Assembly: GCA_944388685.1 (NCBI GenBank)
Contig: CALXJS010000019.1
Span: forward strand, 1 to 27,545
Length of the DNA: 27,545 nt
From: an uncultured Clostridia bacterium
Lineage (GTDB): Bacteria > Bacillota_A > Clostridia > TANB77 > CAG-508
Reading direction: 5' to 3'
Every line of letters begins with the position of its first letter. The stretch's first letter is position 1. A program made the translations under genes and the position numbers. The notes below the pieces were generated by a model. The model saw nothing but the letters and a program-made list of their open reading frames with translations. It did not search any database and had not been told where the DNA came from. Below are positions 15,204 to 23,016 of the stretch, piece after piece.

Positions 15204-15232
15204 TTGTAGTTTTTTGTAGGTTAATGTATAAT
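15204..15232 (+). promoter_or_regulatory. Strong SigA promoter of the 283-residue protein gene
   Basis: TTGTAG (15204-15209), a 17-bp spacer and consensus TATAAT (15227-15232) give a start near 15239, leaving a leader of about 40 nt to ATG 15279 with AAAGGAGGT as ribosome binding site. Confidence 0.7.
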
Positions 15233-15278
15233 TATAATTGTATAATTAATATGCTTAAGATAAAAGGAGGTAATTTAC

Positions 15279-16130
15279 ATGTCTAGATCTGGCATAGTAA
15301 ATGTGAGAATGGTTATCACTGAGGAGAAAATATTATCAAATATAGATAAAGTACATAAACTAATTAATCCTAACAGTAAAAAACAAATTGTACAATTAGA
15401 AGATGATTCATATTTTAAAGATTTAATTGAATCTATCAAAACATATTTAATTGAATATCCAAAAAAGAAGAATTTTCCAGCAAGTGTGTATAAAGCAGCA
15501 TATGGTTTAGTTGAATATGCTACAAATCAATTTGAAGAAAATACAAAAAAAATAGAGGAATTAATTAGACAAAGAGAACAAAACATAGCTTTATCAGGAA
15601 GATTAAAAGAATTAATTGATGTTGTAGACAATAAAGAAAAGGATTGGAAAGATCAAGTAAAAAAGGCAGAGGATGAATTTTCAGAGGATATAATTGAAAC
15701 ATTGAACATTGTTGGAAAATCTAAAGGAAAAAAATCTCAAAATTATCAAGATGCAATGAAATTACTAAATGCGAGAGTAACAAACTTAGAATCAAATTTA
15801 CATATAGAAATTGATATGGAGAGAATTGAAGATAGATCAAAAGCATTAAGTTACATAGGAATAGAAGTAGCAGATGCCTTAAAATCTATACCAACACCAG
15901 TAGAAAATACAACTCCAGTAGTAGAACAAGTACAAGCAGAACAAAATGTACAACCAGTAAATGTAGCACAACAACAATACGAACAATCAGTAACATTTGA
16001 AGCAAAACCAAGTTTATGGCAAAGAATTAAAAATAGTAAAATTGTTAAAGCAATTAAATATGTTATGAGAATAAGAATTGTTATTGAATATCCAGCACTA
16101 CCAGAAGGAAAAGGTGCAGATAATTATTAA
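15279..16130 (+). CDS. Unrecognised 283-residue protein, helical with Pro/Gln-rich linker
   Basis: I do not recognise this protein. It has no signal peptide and no clear transmembrane segment. Residues about 1-200 are charged and helix-prone with likely coiled-coil stretches (FEENTKKIEELIRQREQN; RLKELIDVVDNKEKDWK). A linker at about 205-240 is rich in Pro, Val, Gln and Thr (IPTPVENTTPVVEQVQ). The end (about 245-272) is a strongly basic amphipathic segment (SLWQRIKNSKIVKAIKY, then VMRIRIVIEY), which may bind membrane or nucleic acid. An ideal ribosome binding site and near-consensus promoter suggest high expression. Three TGTAAC repeats lie upstream and a terminator-like hairpin at 16143. The gene stands alone between a terminator and a tRNA operon. 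Confidence 0.75.
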   Translation: MSRSGIVNVRMVITEEKILSNIDKVHKLINPNSKKQIVQLEDDSYFKDLIESIKTYLIEYPKKKNFPASVYKAAYGLVEYATNQFEENTKKIEELIRQREQNIALSGRLKELIDVVDNKEKDWKDQVKKAEDEFSEDIIETLNIVGKSKGKKSQNYQDAMKLLNARVTNLESNLHIEIDMERIEDRSKALSYIGIEVADALKSIPTPVENTTPVVEQVQAEQNVQPVNVAQQQYEQSVTFEAKPSLWQRIKNSKIVKAIKYVMRIRIVIEYPALPEGKGADNY

Positions 16131-16142
16131 AAAATTAATAAG

Positions 16143-16170
16143 AGGAGTTAGAATAAATACTAACTCCTTT
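16143..16170 (+). terminator. Hairpin after the 283-residue protein gene
   Basis: AGGAGTTAG (16143-16151) pairs perfectly with CTAACTCCT (16160-16168) across an 8-nt loop, but only TTT follows, so termination may be weak. Confidence 0.5.
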
Positions 16171-16270
16171 AATGCGTGTAATAGAAAAATATAATATATA
16201 TCTTCCCAGGATTTGTATACTGAACTGTAACATAAGTTATTAAGAAATTGTAGGAATTTAAAAAAATGTC

Positions 16271-16299
16271 TTGACAACTAAATGAAAATAGTTTATACT
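16271..16299 (+). promoter_or_regulatory. Strong promoter of the tRNA operon
   Basis: Consensus -35 TTGACA (16271-16276), 17-bp spacer, -10 TATACT (16294-16299). The start is near 16306, about 25 nt before the first tRNA. Confidence 0.85.
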
Positions 16300-16330
16300 G
16301 TATCTTGCGTTGAGGAAAAGTGTTATAAAT

Positions 16331-16407
16331 GCTCCCTTAGCTCAGTTGGTCAGAGCAACCGGCTCATAACCGGTGGGTCCAAGGTTCGAATCCTTGAGGG
16401 AGCACCA
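16331..16407 (+). tRNA. tRNA with CAU anticodon (Met or Ile2), CCA encoded
   Basis: This 77-nt cloverleaf has acceptor GCTCCCT paired with AGGGAGC, a D-arm with GCTC/GAGC, an anticodon stem ACCGG/CCGGT with loop CTCATAA, a T-stem CAAGG/CCTTG with loop TTCGAAT, discriminator A and encoded CCA. The anticodon is CAU, so it reads AUG unless the cytidine is modified to lysidine, which would make it tRNA-Ile2 reading AUA. The acceptor has C4-G69 and C5-G68, which favour recognition by TilS. It is not the initiator type, because there are no three G-C pairs in the anticodon stem and position 1 pairs normally. It is co-transcribed with tRNA-Tyr. Confidence 0.9.
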
Positions 16408-16419
16408 TTAATTTTATAA

Positions 16420-16505
16420 GGGTAGGTGGCCGAGTGGCTAAAGGCGGCAGACTGTAAATCTGTTCTCATTTGAGTACGAAGGTTCGAATCCTTCCCTGCC
16501 CACCA
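16420..16505 (+). tRNA. tRNA-Tyr (GUA), CCA encoded
   Basis: This 86-nt class II tRNA has acceptor GGGTAGG paired with CCTGCCC (one G-U), anticodon loop CTGTAAA giving GUA, a long variable arm (TTCTCATTTGAGTACGAA region), a T-arm GAAGG/CCTTC with TTCGAAT, and encoded CCA. It lies 12 bp after the CAU tRNA and before a strong terminator. Confidence 0.95.
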
Positions 16506-16506
16506 T

Positions 16507-16541
16507 AAAACTTACGAATTAAAATTTCGTAAGTTTTTTTG
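16507..16541 (+). terminator. Strong terminator of the tRNA operon
   Basis: AAACTTACGAA (16508-16518) pairs with TTCGTAAGTTT (16526-16536 region) across a short AT loop, followed by a run of seven T. Confidence 0.85.
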
Positions 16542-16722
16542 TTTCCTATTCAACAAAAAAACAACGTTATATTTTATATGACTTTGTATCATCATGTAAG
16601 AAAAATATATAAATTATATTTATGAAATTAGAAAAACTGTTTAATAGCTTTAAACATTGCTAAAATGAGAAGAATGTATTATAATTGAAAAAATAAAACT
16701 GAAAAATATAAAGGTGAAATAA

Positions 16723-18408
16723 ATGAAACATAAAATAAAATATATATTAGCAATATTTATTTTTAGTGTCATCATTATGCTAATAGATATGCATAATGGT
16801 TATATTAAAGGACATGACACAGATTTTCATTTACCAACGATAACTGCAATTGTAGATCAACTATCATGGGATAATTTAACTGTACAAGAGCCATTAAAAT
16901 ATATAGGAAATGATTTAGGATATGGGACAAGATTTTTTTATCCACCAATTCCACATTTAATAGCAGCCTATATCACCAAAATATTGCATATTTTTCATCT
17001 TGGAAATGTAGCAGTTGGAATGCGTATAACACAATGGTTTACTCTTTTTGCATCAGGTATTACATTTTACCTTTTAGGACAGAAAATATTTAAGAGTAAA
17101 AAAGTTGCTATGTTATTATCCTTATTTTATATGACAGCACCATATCATCTAGCACAAATATTTATTAGAGATGCTTTTTCTGAAATGTTTATTCCAATTA
17201 GTATACCATTAATTGTATTAGGATTATTGCATTTAATTGAAAAAGATTATAGGCGTTTTTTTATATATTTTGTAGGAGGATATACGTTAGCTATTTATTC
17301 TCATCTAGCAATGACAATTTATTTTACATTAATGTTAATAGTAACCTTTTTTGTAATTTATTTTAAACAAATATTTACAAAGAAACATATACGATACTTA
17401 TTATTGGCTTCTGTAACAATCCTTTTATTAACAGCTTCTTTTTGGATGCCAATGTTAGAAATAAAAATAAAGGGAAGTTATGGAGTATTTATGCCATATT
17501 TTATGACGGGAAAGGGAGATTTAAGATTTAGTACAATTCCCGTGTTAGAATTATTTGCATTTAATAGAGAATGGAATTTTCATTTTGTAAGATTTAATTT
17601 ACAATTATTTGTAACTATTATGTTTTTTATAAGCCTATTCTTTATATGTAAGAAAAAATTATGGAAAGAAAACATATGGAAATTTTTATTAGCATTTACC
17701 ATTCTTTCAGTCATTATGATTACAAATGTATTCCCTTGGTATTATACACCAGACATGTTACAGACATTACAATTTCCTTGGAGGTTAGCACTTTATATTG
17801 CTTTCGGTGGTATTTTGATATCAGGAATTTGTTTAAAAGAAGTAGAAAATAAAAAACAGTTTAAAAGCATTGGTTGTGTGTTGTTGATTTTAACAGTAAT
17901 AGGAACTTATATTTATATAGACCATTTGGAAGAACCACAAATTGATATAAATAACCTTAATAATGCAAAATGTATGGGAAATCAAGCAGAATATTTGCCA
18001 GAAAAAGCATTGAATAATAGAGAATATTTTAATAATAGAAATAAAGATATTATTATACAAAATGGCACAGGTGAAATTATAAAGATTTTGGATGATGTTC
18101 CAGATTTGACTTTTGAAGTTAAAACGACAGAAAAAATTACAATTGAATTACCAAGAATTTATTATATGGGATATTGTTTAGAAATAAACGGACAAGAAAT
18201 TGAATTGACAGAAAGTGATAATGGATTTTTGCAAGCAACAATCGAAAAAAGTGGAACATATACATTAACTTATGAAAAAACAACAATTATGAAAATTGGA
18301 AATATATTAAGTATAGGAACATTAGTCGTTTGTGTAATACTAATAATAAAGAGTAGAAAAAAAGTATATCTATTAGAAGAAAATACTAAAATTAGCAAAA
18401 AGGGATAA
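16723..18408 (+). CDS. Multi-span membrane protein, GT-C/YfhO-like
   Basis: This 561-residue integral membrane protein has about ten hydrophobic helices, the first at about residues 7-22. The motif GHDTDFHLPTI (30-40) follows the first helix. Acidic residues in such an early extracytoplasmic loop are typical of GT-C glycosyltransferases and of the 6-pyruvoyl-tetrahydropterin synthase-related membrane family. The C-terminal part contains a soluble beta-rich domain (about 400-520) and one last helix before a KKRK-like tail. AAAGGTGA precedes the ATG. It stands alone between a tRNA operon and a structured intergenic region. It likely transfers a sugar from a lipid-linked donor to a surface polymer or protein, but the substrate cannot be read. 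Confidence is good for a membrane protein, moderate for GT-C. Confidence 0.6.
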   Translation: MKHKIKYILAIFIFSVIIMLIDMHNGYIKGHDTDFHLPTITAIVDQLSWDNLTVQEPLKYIGNDLGYGTRFFYPPIPHLIAAYITKILHIFHLGNVAVGMRITQWFTLFASGITFYLLGQKIFKSKKVAMLLSLFYMTAPYHLAQIFIRDAFSEMFIPISIPLIVLGLLHLIEKDYRRFFIYFVGGYTLAIYSHLAMTIYFTLMLIVTFFVIYFKQIFTKKHIRYLLLASVTILLLTASFWMPMLEIKIKGSYGVFMPYFMTGKGDLRFSTIPVLELFAFNREWNFHFVRFNLQLFVTIMFFISLFFICKKKLWKENIWKFLLAFTILSVIMITNVFPWYYTPDMLQTLQFPWRLALYIAFGGILISGICLKEVENKKQFKSIGCVLLILTVIGTYIYIDHLEEPQIDINNLNNAKCMGNQAEYLPEKALNNREYFNNRNKDIIIQNGTGEIIKILDDVPDLTFEVKTTEKITIELPRIYYMGYCLEINGQEIELTESDNGFLQATIEKSGTYTLTYEKTTIMKIGNILSIGTLVVCVILIIKSRKKVYLLEENTKISKKG

Positions 18409-18420
18409 AAAACATGAATA

Positions 18421-18499
18421 TAGACACACCCTAGGAGGTGAACATAGCCTTGTTCATCTCTTGATGTTTAGTGTACAAATTCACTTGCATATATGTCTA
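18421..18499. ncRNA. Candidate structured RNA, three-helix junction
   Basis: TAGACA (18421-18426) pairs with TGTCTA (18494-18499) and encloses two hairpins. The first is a 10-bp stem, GAGGTGAACA (18435-18444) with TGTTCATCTC (18451-18460), and a TAGCCT loop. The second has ATG plus AGTG (18464-18473) paired with CACT and CAT (18482-18490). No T-run follows, so it is not a plain terminator. I do not recognise a known riboswitch or ribozyme, and the strand is undetermined. No ORF covers it. Confidence 0.4.
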
Positions 18500-18579
18500 C
18501 ATAGTATCTAACCTAAAAATAATAATATAAAGTAATCAGAAAAAGGAAAATAAATAAAAGGCTATTATAAGCCTTAAAT

Positions 18580-18756
18580 TTAATAAGAATATAGAACGTC
18601 TTCAATAATATCTGCAATTTCAGAAACAGAATGATCTGATTGAATCAAAAAATTTGGATGTCCTTTAAATTCACCATTGTAAATTGAAATTGTTATTTGA
18701 CCAGTCATATTACCAACAACTCTACTATCTTTATCATGTAATTTTACAACATTCAT
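18580..18756 (-). CDS. Small 58-residue protein of unknown function
   Basis: ATG on the complement at 18756-18754 opens 58 codons, ending at TAA (18582-18580). The protein begins MNVVKLHDKDSRVVGN, continues TGQITISIYNGEFKGHPNF and ends in an acidic helix EIADIIEDVLYSY. It has strand-rich N-terminal and middle parts and one C-terminal helix. It is not secreted and I do not recognise a family. The ribosome binding site AAAGGGGG, 6 nt from the start, is excellent. It is the only gene on the minus strand and is divergent from the hypothetical at 18926. An extended -10 promoter and a Spo0A-box-like site lie upstream. It is too short for usual ORF cut-offs and easily missed. Confidence 0.65.
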   Translation of the reverse strand: MNVVKLHDKDSRVVGNMTGQITISIYNGEFKGHPNFLIQSDHSVSEIADIIEDVLYSY

Positions 18757-18790
18757 GGAATTACCCCCTTTTCATTAGTTGATAAATCTT

Positions 18791-18824
18791 ATTATAGCAA
18801 AGCAAAACATAAAAAGATGTCGAA
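18791..18824 (-). promoter_or_regulatory. Extended -10 promoter with Spo0A-box-like site
   Basis: On the complement, TGCTATAAT gives an extended -10 (TATAAT at 18796-18791). The + strand carries TGTCGAA (18818-18824), the Spo0A (0A) box core, centred about 37 bp before the expected start near 18784. That is where Spo0A contacts activated SigA promoters. One 7-bp site alone is weak evidence. Confidence 0.4.
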
Positions 18825-18925
18825 ATCTGTCAATAATTAAAAAAATATAAAAAAAATTTATAAATTATGGTAAAATAGAAAATATGAGTTATAATAAAAT
18901 AAAAACTCAAGGGAGAAGAATGCCA

Positions 18926-19621
18926 ATGAAAAAATTAGTTGTTATCATTATTATTTTATTAATTGTATTTGTAGGAATGTACATATATAGACAAAATAGA
19001 ATTATTAGTAATAAAAGTAATGAAATAACAGTTGATGAAATTAATAAAATTGAAACCTATCTGCAGAAGATATATATGTGGAGAGAAATTACAGGAGAGG
19101 CATTACCGACTTTTGATAATATTAACAATGCTCCAGATGTGTGGTTATGGGAAGTAGTCAAGAAGAATTTGGAAGAATATGAATTATCATATGAACAATT
19201 GCAAGACAAGGTAAAAGAAATTTTTGGAGATGACTTACAAAAAGAATTTCCAAGAGAAGGCTATGAATATATAGAATATAATGAAGAAACAAATACCTAT
19301 TACGCCATAGGAAGTGGGTTAGATAATCAAGACGATGTCTTTTTGTTAGATACGATACAAAAACAAGAAAATGGATATACTGTTCAGATTGTAGAATATT
19401 TAGAAGATTATTCAGAAGGCTTTGAGACAACAAATGCAGAATATAATATTTCAATAGAAAATTTGAATGACGAAATTATTGGAACGGTAAAAAATACGGA
19501 AGATGAAACCAACATACAACAACTAGTAAAAGATAATATAGATAAATTTACCAAAAAAGAAGTAAATTTAAGAACAGACCAAGAGGGAAATATATATGTA
19601 ACAAGTGTACAGAATGTTTAG
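18926..19621 (+). CDS. Membrane-anchored hypothetical protein
   Basis: This 231-residue protein has one N-terminal transmembrane helix (MKKLVVIIIILLIVFVGMYIY). A soluble extracytoplasmic domain follows, Glu/Asp/Asn-rich (pI acidic), with VWLWEVVKKNLEEYELSYEQLQDKVKEIFG near residues 55-85. I do not recognise a family. The longer frames beginning 18884 or 18920 are less likely. GGGAGAA (18911-18917) is 8 nt before ATG 18926 but only 2 nt before 18920, and the predicted -10 (TGGTAAAAT) lies too close to 18884. The stop is followed after about 100 bp by the radical SAM gene, and the two may be co-transcribed. It could be a secreted peptidase-inhibitor-like or stress protein; no catalytic motif is seen. 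Confidence 0.65.
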   Translation: MKKLVVIIIILLIVFVGMYIYRQNRIISNKSNEITVDEINKIETYLQKIYMWREITGEALPTFDNINNAPDVWLWEVVKKNLEEYELSYEQLQDKVKEIFGDDLQKEFPREGYEYIEYNEETNTYYAIGSGLDNQDDVFLLDTIQKQENGYTVQIVEYLEDYSEGFETTNAEYNISIENLNDEIIGTVKNTEDETNIQQLVKDNIDKFTKKEVNLRTDQEGNIYVTSVQNV

Positions 19622-19723
19622 GAAAAATTGAAAGGCTTTATAAATACAGATATTGTAGAATTTTTTTACATGGATAAAATTTTTAAACCAGATTTGTGCC
19701 TTATAAATGGAAAGGAAGAAAAA

Positions 19724-20608
19724 ATGGATTTAACAAAATGTGAAATATGTCCACATAAATGTGGTGTGAATAGAACGAAAAATGAAATTGGTAGATGTAA
19801 AAGTACAGACAAAATAAAAATGGCGTTATATTCATTACACCATTTTGAAGAACCTTGTATTAGTGGAAAACACGGCTCAGGAACTGTGTTTTTTTCAAAT
19901 TGTAATTTAAATTGTATTTATTGTCAAAACTATGAAATTAGTCAGCAAGGAAAGGGAAAGGAGATTTCAATAGAACAATTAGCAGATATCCTGATAGAAC
20001 AACAAAACAGGCAAGCAGAAAATATTAATTTGGTAACCCCTACAAGTTATGTACTTCAAATTATAGAAGCAATTAGAATGGCAAAGAAAAATGGATTAAC
20101 AATTCCCATTATCTATAACACAAATGGATATGAAAATGTAGAAACCCTAAAATTGCTAGAAGGGTATATTGATGTTTATTTACCAGATTTAAAATATTAT
20201 GATAATGCAATTGGAAAAAAATATTCTAAAATTGATAATTATTTTGAAATTGCAACAAAGGCAATTCAGGAAATGTATAGACAAGTTGGAAGTCCTAAAT
20301 TTGATGAACAGGGAATGATACAAAAAGGTTTGATGATAAGGCATTTGGTATTACCCAATAATATTGAAAATAGTAAGAGAATTTTGAAATGGTTAAAAGA
20401 TAACATAGATGAAAATGTGTATATTGATATCATGGCACAGTATTTTCCTACATATAAAGCAAAAGAACCAGAGGACTTGAATAGAAAGTTGACAAAAGAG
20501 GAATATGAAGAGATTGAAGAATTTGTGTATGCATTAGATATTAAAAATGGATATATGCAAGATTTGGGTGAGCATGAGGAGGAGTTTGTCCCTAAATGGG
20601 AGGACTGA
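19724..20608 (+). CDS. PflA-like radical SAM protein (COG1313)
   Basis: This 294-residue protein has an N-terminal cysteine region CEICPHKCGVNR...GRC (C6, C9, C13, C25) of zinc-finger type. The radical SAM cluster motif CNLNCIYC follows (C60, C64, C67). Conserved later parts are VTPTSYV, YNTNGY and DVYLPDLKYYD, then LVLPNN and MAQYFPTYKA. It matches the PflA-like radical SAM family annotated as putative pyruvate formate-lyase activating enzymes, though the true substrate is not established. ATG 19724 is chosen over TTG 19628 because AAAGGAAG is close upstream and the protein then begins at the cysteine domain, as in relatives. It lies upstream of folC, separated by a degenerate palindromic element that starts just after its stop. 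Confidence 0.75.
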   Translation: MDLTKCEICPHKCGVNRTKNEIGRCKSTDKIKMALYSLHHFEEPCISGKHGSGTVFFSNCNLNCIYCQNYEISQQGKGKEISIEQLADILIEQQNRQAENINLVTPTSYVLQIIEAIRMAKKNGLTIPIIYNTNGYENVETLKLLEGYIDVYLPDLKYYDNAIGKKYSKIDNYFEIATKAIQEMYRQVGSPKFDEQGMIQKGLMIRHLVLPNNIENSKRILKWLKDNIDENVYIDIMAQYFPTYKAKEPEDLNRKLTKEEYEEIEEFVYALDIKNGYMQDLGEHEEEFVPKWED

Positions 20609-20612
20609 AAAG

Positions 20613-20738
20613 TGCTTGAAACATAATTGCGTTTTGGCGTCGTTAAGCTTCATTTCGAATAAATTCAACGTGCAAAAAGCACGCCTCATTTATTCAAAAT
20701 TTGCTTGCCTAGCCAAAATCACAATTCTTTTTCAAGCA
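20613..20738. repeat. Degenerate palindromic element
   Basis: The left arm from TGCTTGAAA (20613) and the right arm ending TTTCAAGCA (20738) are imperfect inverted copies of about 60 bp. Matching blocks include AATTG, TTTTGGC, GAATAAAT and CGTGC, closing at CGTGC-AAAAA-GCACG (20669-20683). It starts 5 bp after the radical SAM stop and ends 28 bp before the folC start. The arms have diverged, which suggests an old insertion or an RNA with tolerated changes. Confidence 0.6.
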
Positions 20739-20766
20739 AATTGCGATTTGAGAAGGGAATGCAAAA

Positions 20767-22023
20767 ATGAATATAAAAAATTATATAGAGAACTTAACAA
20801 ATGGAAAAGCGGATAATTTGTCAGTAAAAAAGATGAAAAGAATAATGGAACTATTGGGAAATCCACAGGATAAATTGAAATTCATTCATGTGACGGGAAC
20901 CAATGGAAAGGGCAGTATTATTGAAATGTTAAATAGCATTTTAGTAAATGCAAATTTAAAGGTGGGAAAATTTATTTCGCCACATTTAGTTAAACATAAT
21001 GAAAGAATTAGTATAAATTATCAAAATATACAAGATGAAGAAATACAAGAACTATATGAAGAATTAGAAACAGTGCTAGAAAAAGAAAATATAGAAATCA
21101 GTTTTTTTGAGTTTTTTACAGTAATAGCATTTATGTATTTTTATAAACAAAAAGTAGATATAGTTTTAATGGAAGTAGGATTAGGCGGTTTATATGATAG
21201 TACAAATGTCATTTATCCGATAATTTCTGTCATCAGTTCTATTGGATATGACCATATGCAAGTTTTAGGAAATACATTAGAAGAAATTGCAAAACAAAAA
21301 GCAGGAATTATCAAAGAACTTTCTACAACTGTGTACATAGAGCAAGAACCAGAAATAGACAAAATTATGATAGAAACCTCTAAAGAAAAACAGAATACCT
21401 TACATTTGATACAAAAAGAAGAAATAGAAAATCCAAGATTAGAAAATGGTTTTGAAAAATTTGATTATAAACAATATCATGATGTAGAGGTAAATTTAAA
21501 GGGAAAAAAACAAATCCAAAATGCAACAATTGTGTTAGAATGTTGTGATATTTTGAAACAGAAGGGATATCTTCTTACAGAAGAAGCCATAAGAGAAGGA
21601 TTAAAAACAGTTGTCCATAAAGCTAGATTTGAAATCATACACGAAAATCCAACAATTATATTTGATGGAGGGCATAATGAACAAGCTATTCAAAATTTGA
21701 AAGAAACTATCAATTTGTATTACAAAAAAGAAAAGAAAATTTATGTGATTTCAGTATTGAAGTCTAAAGATTATAAAACAATTTTAGATGAGATGATAGA
21801 AGAGGAAAACATATATATTTTTACAAATGGAAATGATAAAAAGAGATATACAGATAATCATTTGATGTATGATTATGCAAAAAAAATTAGTGAAAATGTG
21901 GAAATATATCAGATGGAATTAGAAGAAGCAATCAATTTTTGTAAAGAGAAAAAAGCGTGTGTTTCTTTTGTGATTGGTTCATTTTATATTTATGGAGATG
22001 TGAAAAAAATAGTAGAATGTTAG
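20767..22023 (+). CDS. folC: Folylpolyglutamate synthase
   Basis: This 418-residue Mur-ligase-fold enzyme has the P-loop HVTGTNGKGSI (41-51), the family motif MEVGLGGLYDSTNVI (about 135-149), SSIGYDHMQVLGNTLEEIAKQKAGI (about 157-181) and FDGGHNEQAI near 297. It adds glutamates to tetrahydrofolates, or joins dihydropteroate and Glu if bifunctional, in the cytosol. The ribosome binding site GAAGGGA is 6-8 nt before ATG. It precedes thyA and folA on the same strand. The 90-bp gap to thyA contains only a new ribosome binding site, so the three genes probably form one folate operon. DGGHN in place of the common DGAHN is a small family variation. Confidence 0.88.
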   Translation: MNIKNYIENLTNGKADNLSVKKMKRIMELLGNPQDKLKFIHVTGTNGKGSIIEMLNSILVNANLKVGKFISPHLVKHNERISINYQNIQDEEIQELYEELETVLEKENIEISFFEFFTVIAFMYFYKQKVDIVLMEVGLGGLYDSTNVIYPIISVISSIGYDHMQVLGNTLEEIAKQKAGIIKELSTTVYIEQEPEIDKIMIETSKEKQNTLHLIQKEEIENPRLENGFEKFDYKQYHDVEVNLKGKKQIQNATIVLECCDILKQKGYLLTEEAIREGLKTVVHKARFEIIHENPTIIFDGGHNEQAIQNLKETINLYYKKEKKIYVISVLKSKDYKTILDEMIEEENIYIFTNGNDKKRYTDNHLMYDYAKKISENVEIYQMELEEAINFCKEKKACVSFVIGSFYIYGDVKKIVEC

Positions 22024-22116
22024 AGATATTGAATTATAAAATTTAAACAAAAGAACTTGTAAAAAAATATAAAGTTTGATATATTGAAAAAAATAAAATA
22101 ATGGGAGGAATTGAAA

Positions 22117-22974
22117 ATGACACAAGCAGATGAACAATTTATAAAAACTTGCAAAGAAATTATAAAAAATGGGTATTCATCAAAAGGAACAAATGTAAGA
22201 ACAAGATGGGATGATGGAGAAGAAGCCAATTATTATTCAATTGTAGGTGTACAAAATAAATATGATGTTGGAAAAGAATTTCCAATGATAACATTAAGAA
22301 ACAATACAAAAACATATAAAAATGCTATAGATGAAATTTTATGGATATGGCAAAAAAAATCTAATAAAATCAGTGAATTACATTCTCATATATGGGATCA
22401 ATGGGCAAATGAAGAAGGAACAATTGGAAAAGCATATGGATATCAATTAGGAAAAAAATATGAATTTAAAACAAAAGAAGGTATAAAAGTCATGGACCAA
22501 GTAGATTATGTTTTATACCTATTAAAACATGACCAATCAAGTAGAAGAATTATGACAAACCTATTTAACCATGAAGAATTAAAAGATATGGAATTAGAAC
22601 CATGTGCTTATGGAACGCAATGGTTAGTAAAAGAAGGAAAATTACATTTAATATTAAACCAACGCTCACAAGATATGTTAACAGCAAATGGATGGAATTT
22701 AATGCAATATGCAGCTTTACAATATATGTTTGCACAAGTATCTGGTTTAGAAGTAGGAACATTAACACACAACATAGGAGATTGTCACATTTATGATAGA
22801 CATATCCCATTAGTTGAAAAATTATTGGAAGCAGAACCAATGGATGTAACACCAAAATTAGTTATCAAAAATCCAACAAAAGATTTCTATGAATTCAAAG
22901 TAGAAGATTTTGAAGTAGAAGGATATGATTATAATAAAGAAATAAAAATTGGTAAAATACCAGTTGCTATTTAA
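22117..22974 (+). CDS. thyA: Thymidylate synthase
   Basis: This 285-residue ThyA-type enzyme makes dTMP from dUMP using methylenetetrahydrofolate. The catalytic Cys is C163 in EPCAYGTQW. RSQD (R183) and NGWNLMQYA (N194) give phosphate and uracil contacts, and SSRRIMTNL supplies the arginines of the partner subunit. THNIGDCHIYDRH matches the H-x-Y motif near the C-terminus. The sequence around the active site is divergent from E. coli ThyA, as in Clostridia and phage relatives. GGGAGGAA (22103-22110) places ATG 22117 as the start; TTG 22111 is less likely. folA follows 42 bp later and recycles the dihydrofolate that ThyA produces. Confidence 0.9.
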   Translation: MTQADEQFIKTCKEIIKNGYSSKGTNVRTRWDDGEEANYYSIVGVQNKYDVGKEFPMITLRNNTKTYKNAIDEILWIWQKKSNKISELHSHIWDQWANEEGTIGKAYGYQLGKKYEFKTKEGIKVMDQVDYVLYLLKHDQSSRRIMTNLFNHEELKDMELEPCAYGTQWLVKEGKLHLILNQRSQDMLTANGWNLMQYAALQYMFAQVSGLEVGTLTHNIGDCHIYDRHIPLVEKLLEAEPMDVTPKLVIKNPTKDFYEFKVEDFEVEGYDYNKEIKIGKIPVAI

Positions 22975-23016
22975 TTTATAAAAAATAGAAAGGGATTAGA
23001 CGAAAGGAAAAGTAAA

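Noticed and set aside
18421..18499. Hammerhead or PreQ1/purine riboswitch at the structured intergenic element
   Set aside because: It lacks the CUGAUGA/GAAA hammerhead core and the conserved loop sequences of those riboswitches on either strand.
20547..20816. 89-codon + strand frame spanning the radical SAM end, the palindrome and the folC start
   Set aside because: It overlaps two real genes in another frame, and its middle is the degenerate palindromic element, so it is not a separate gene.
22565..22855. Minus-strand frame inside thyA
   Set aside because: Antisense to catalytic-motif coding sequence with no start signals; a shadow of codon bias.
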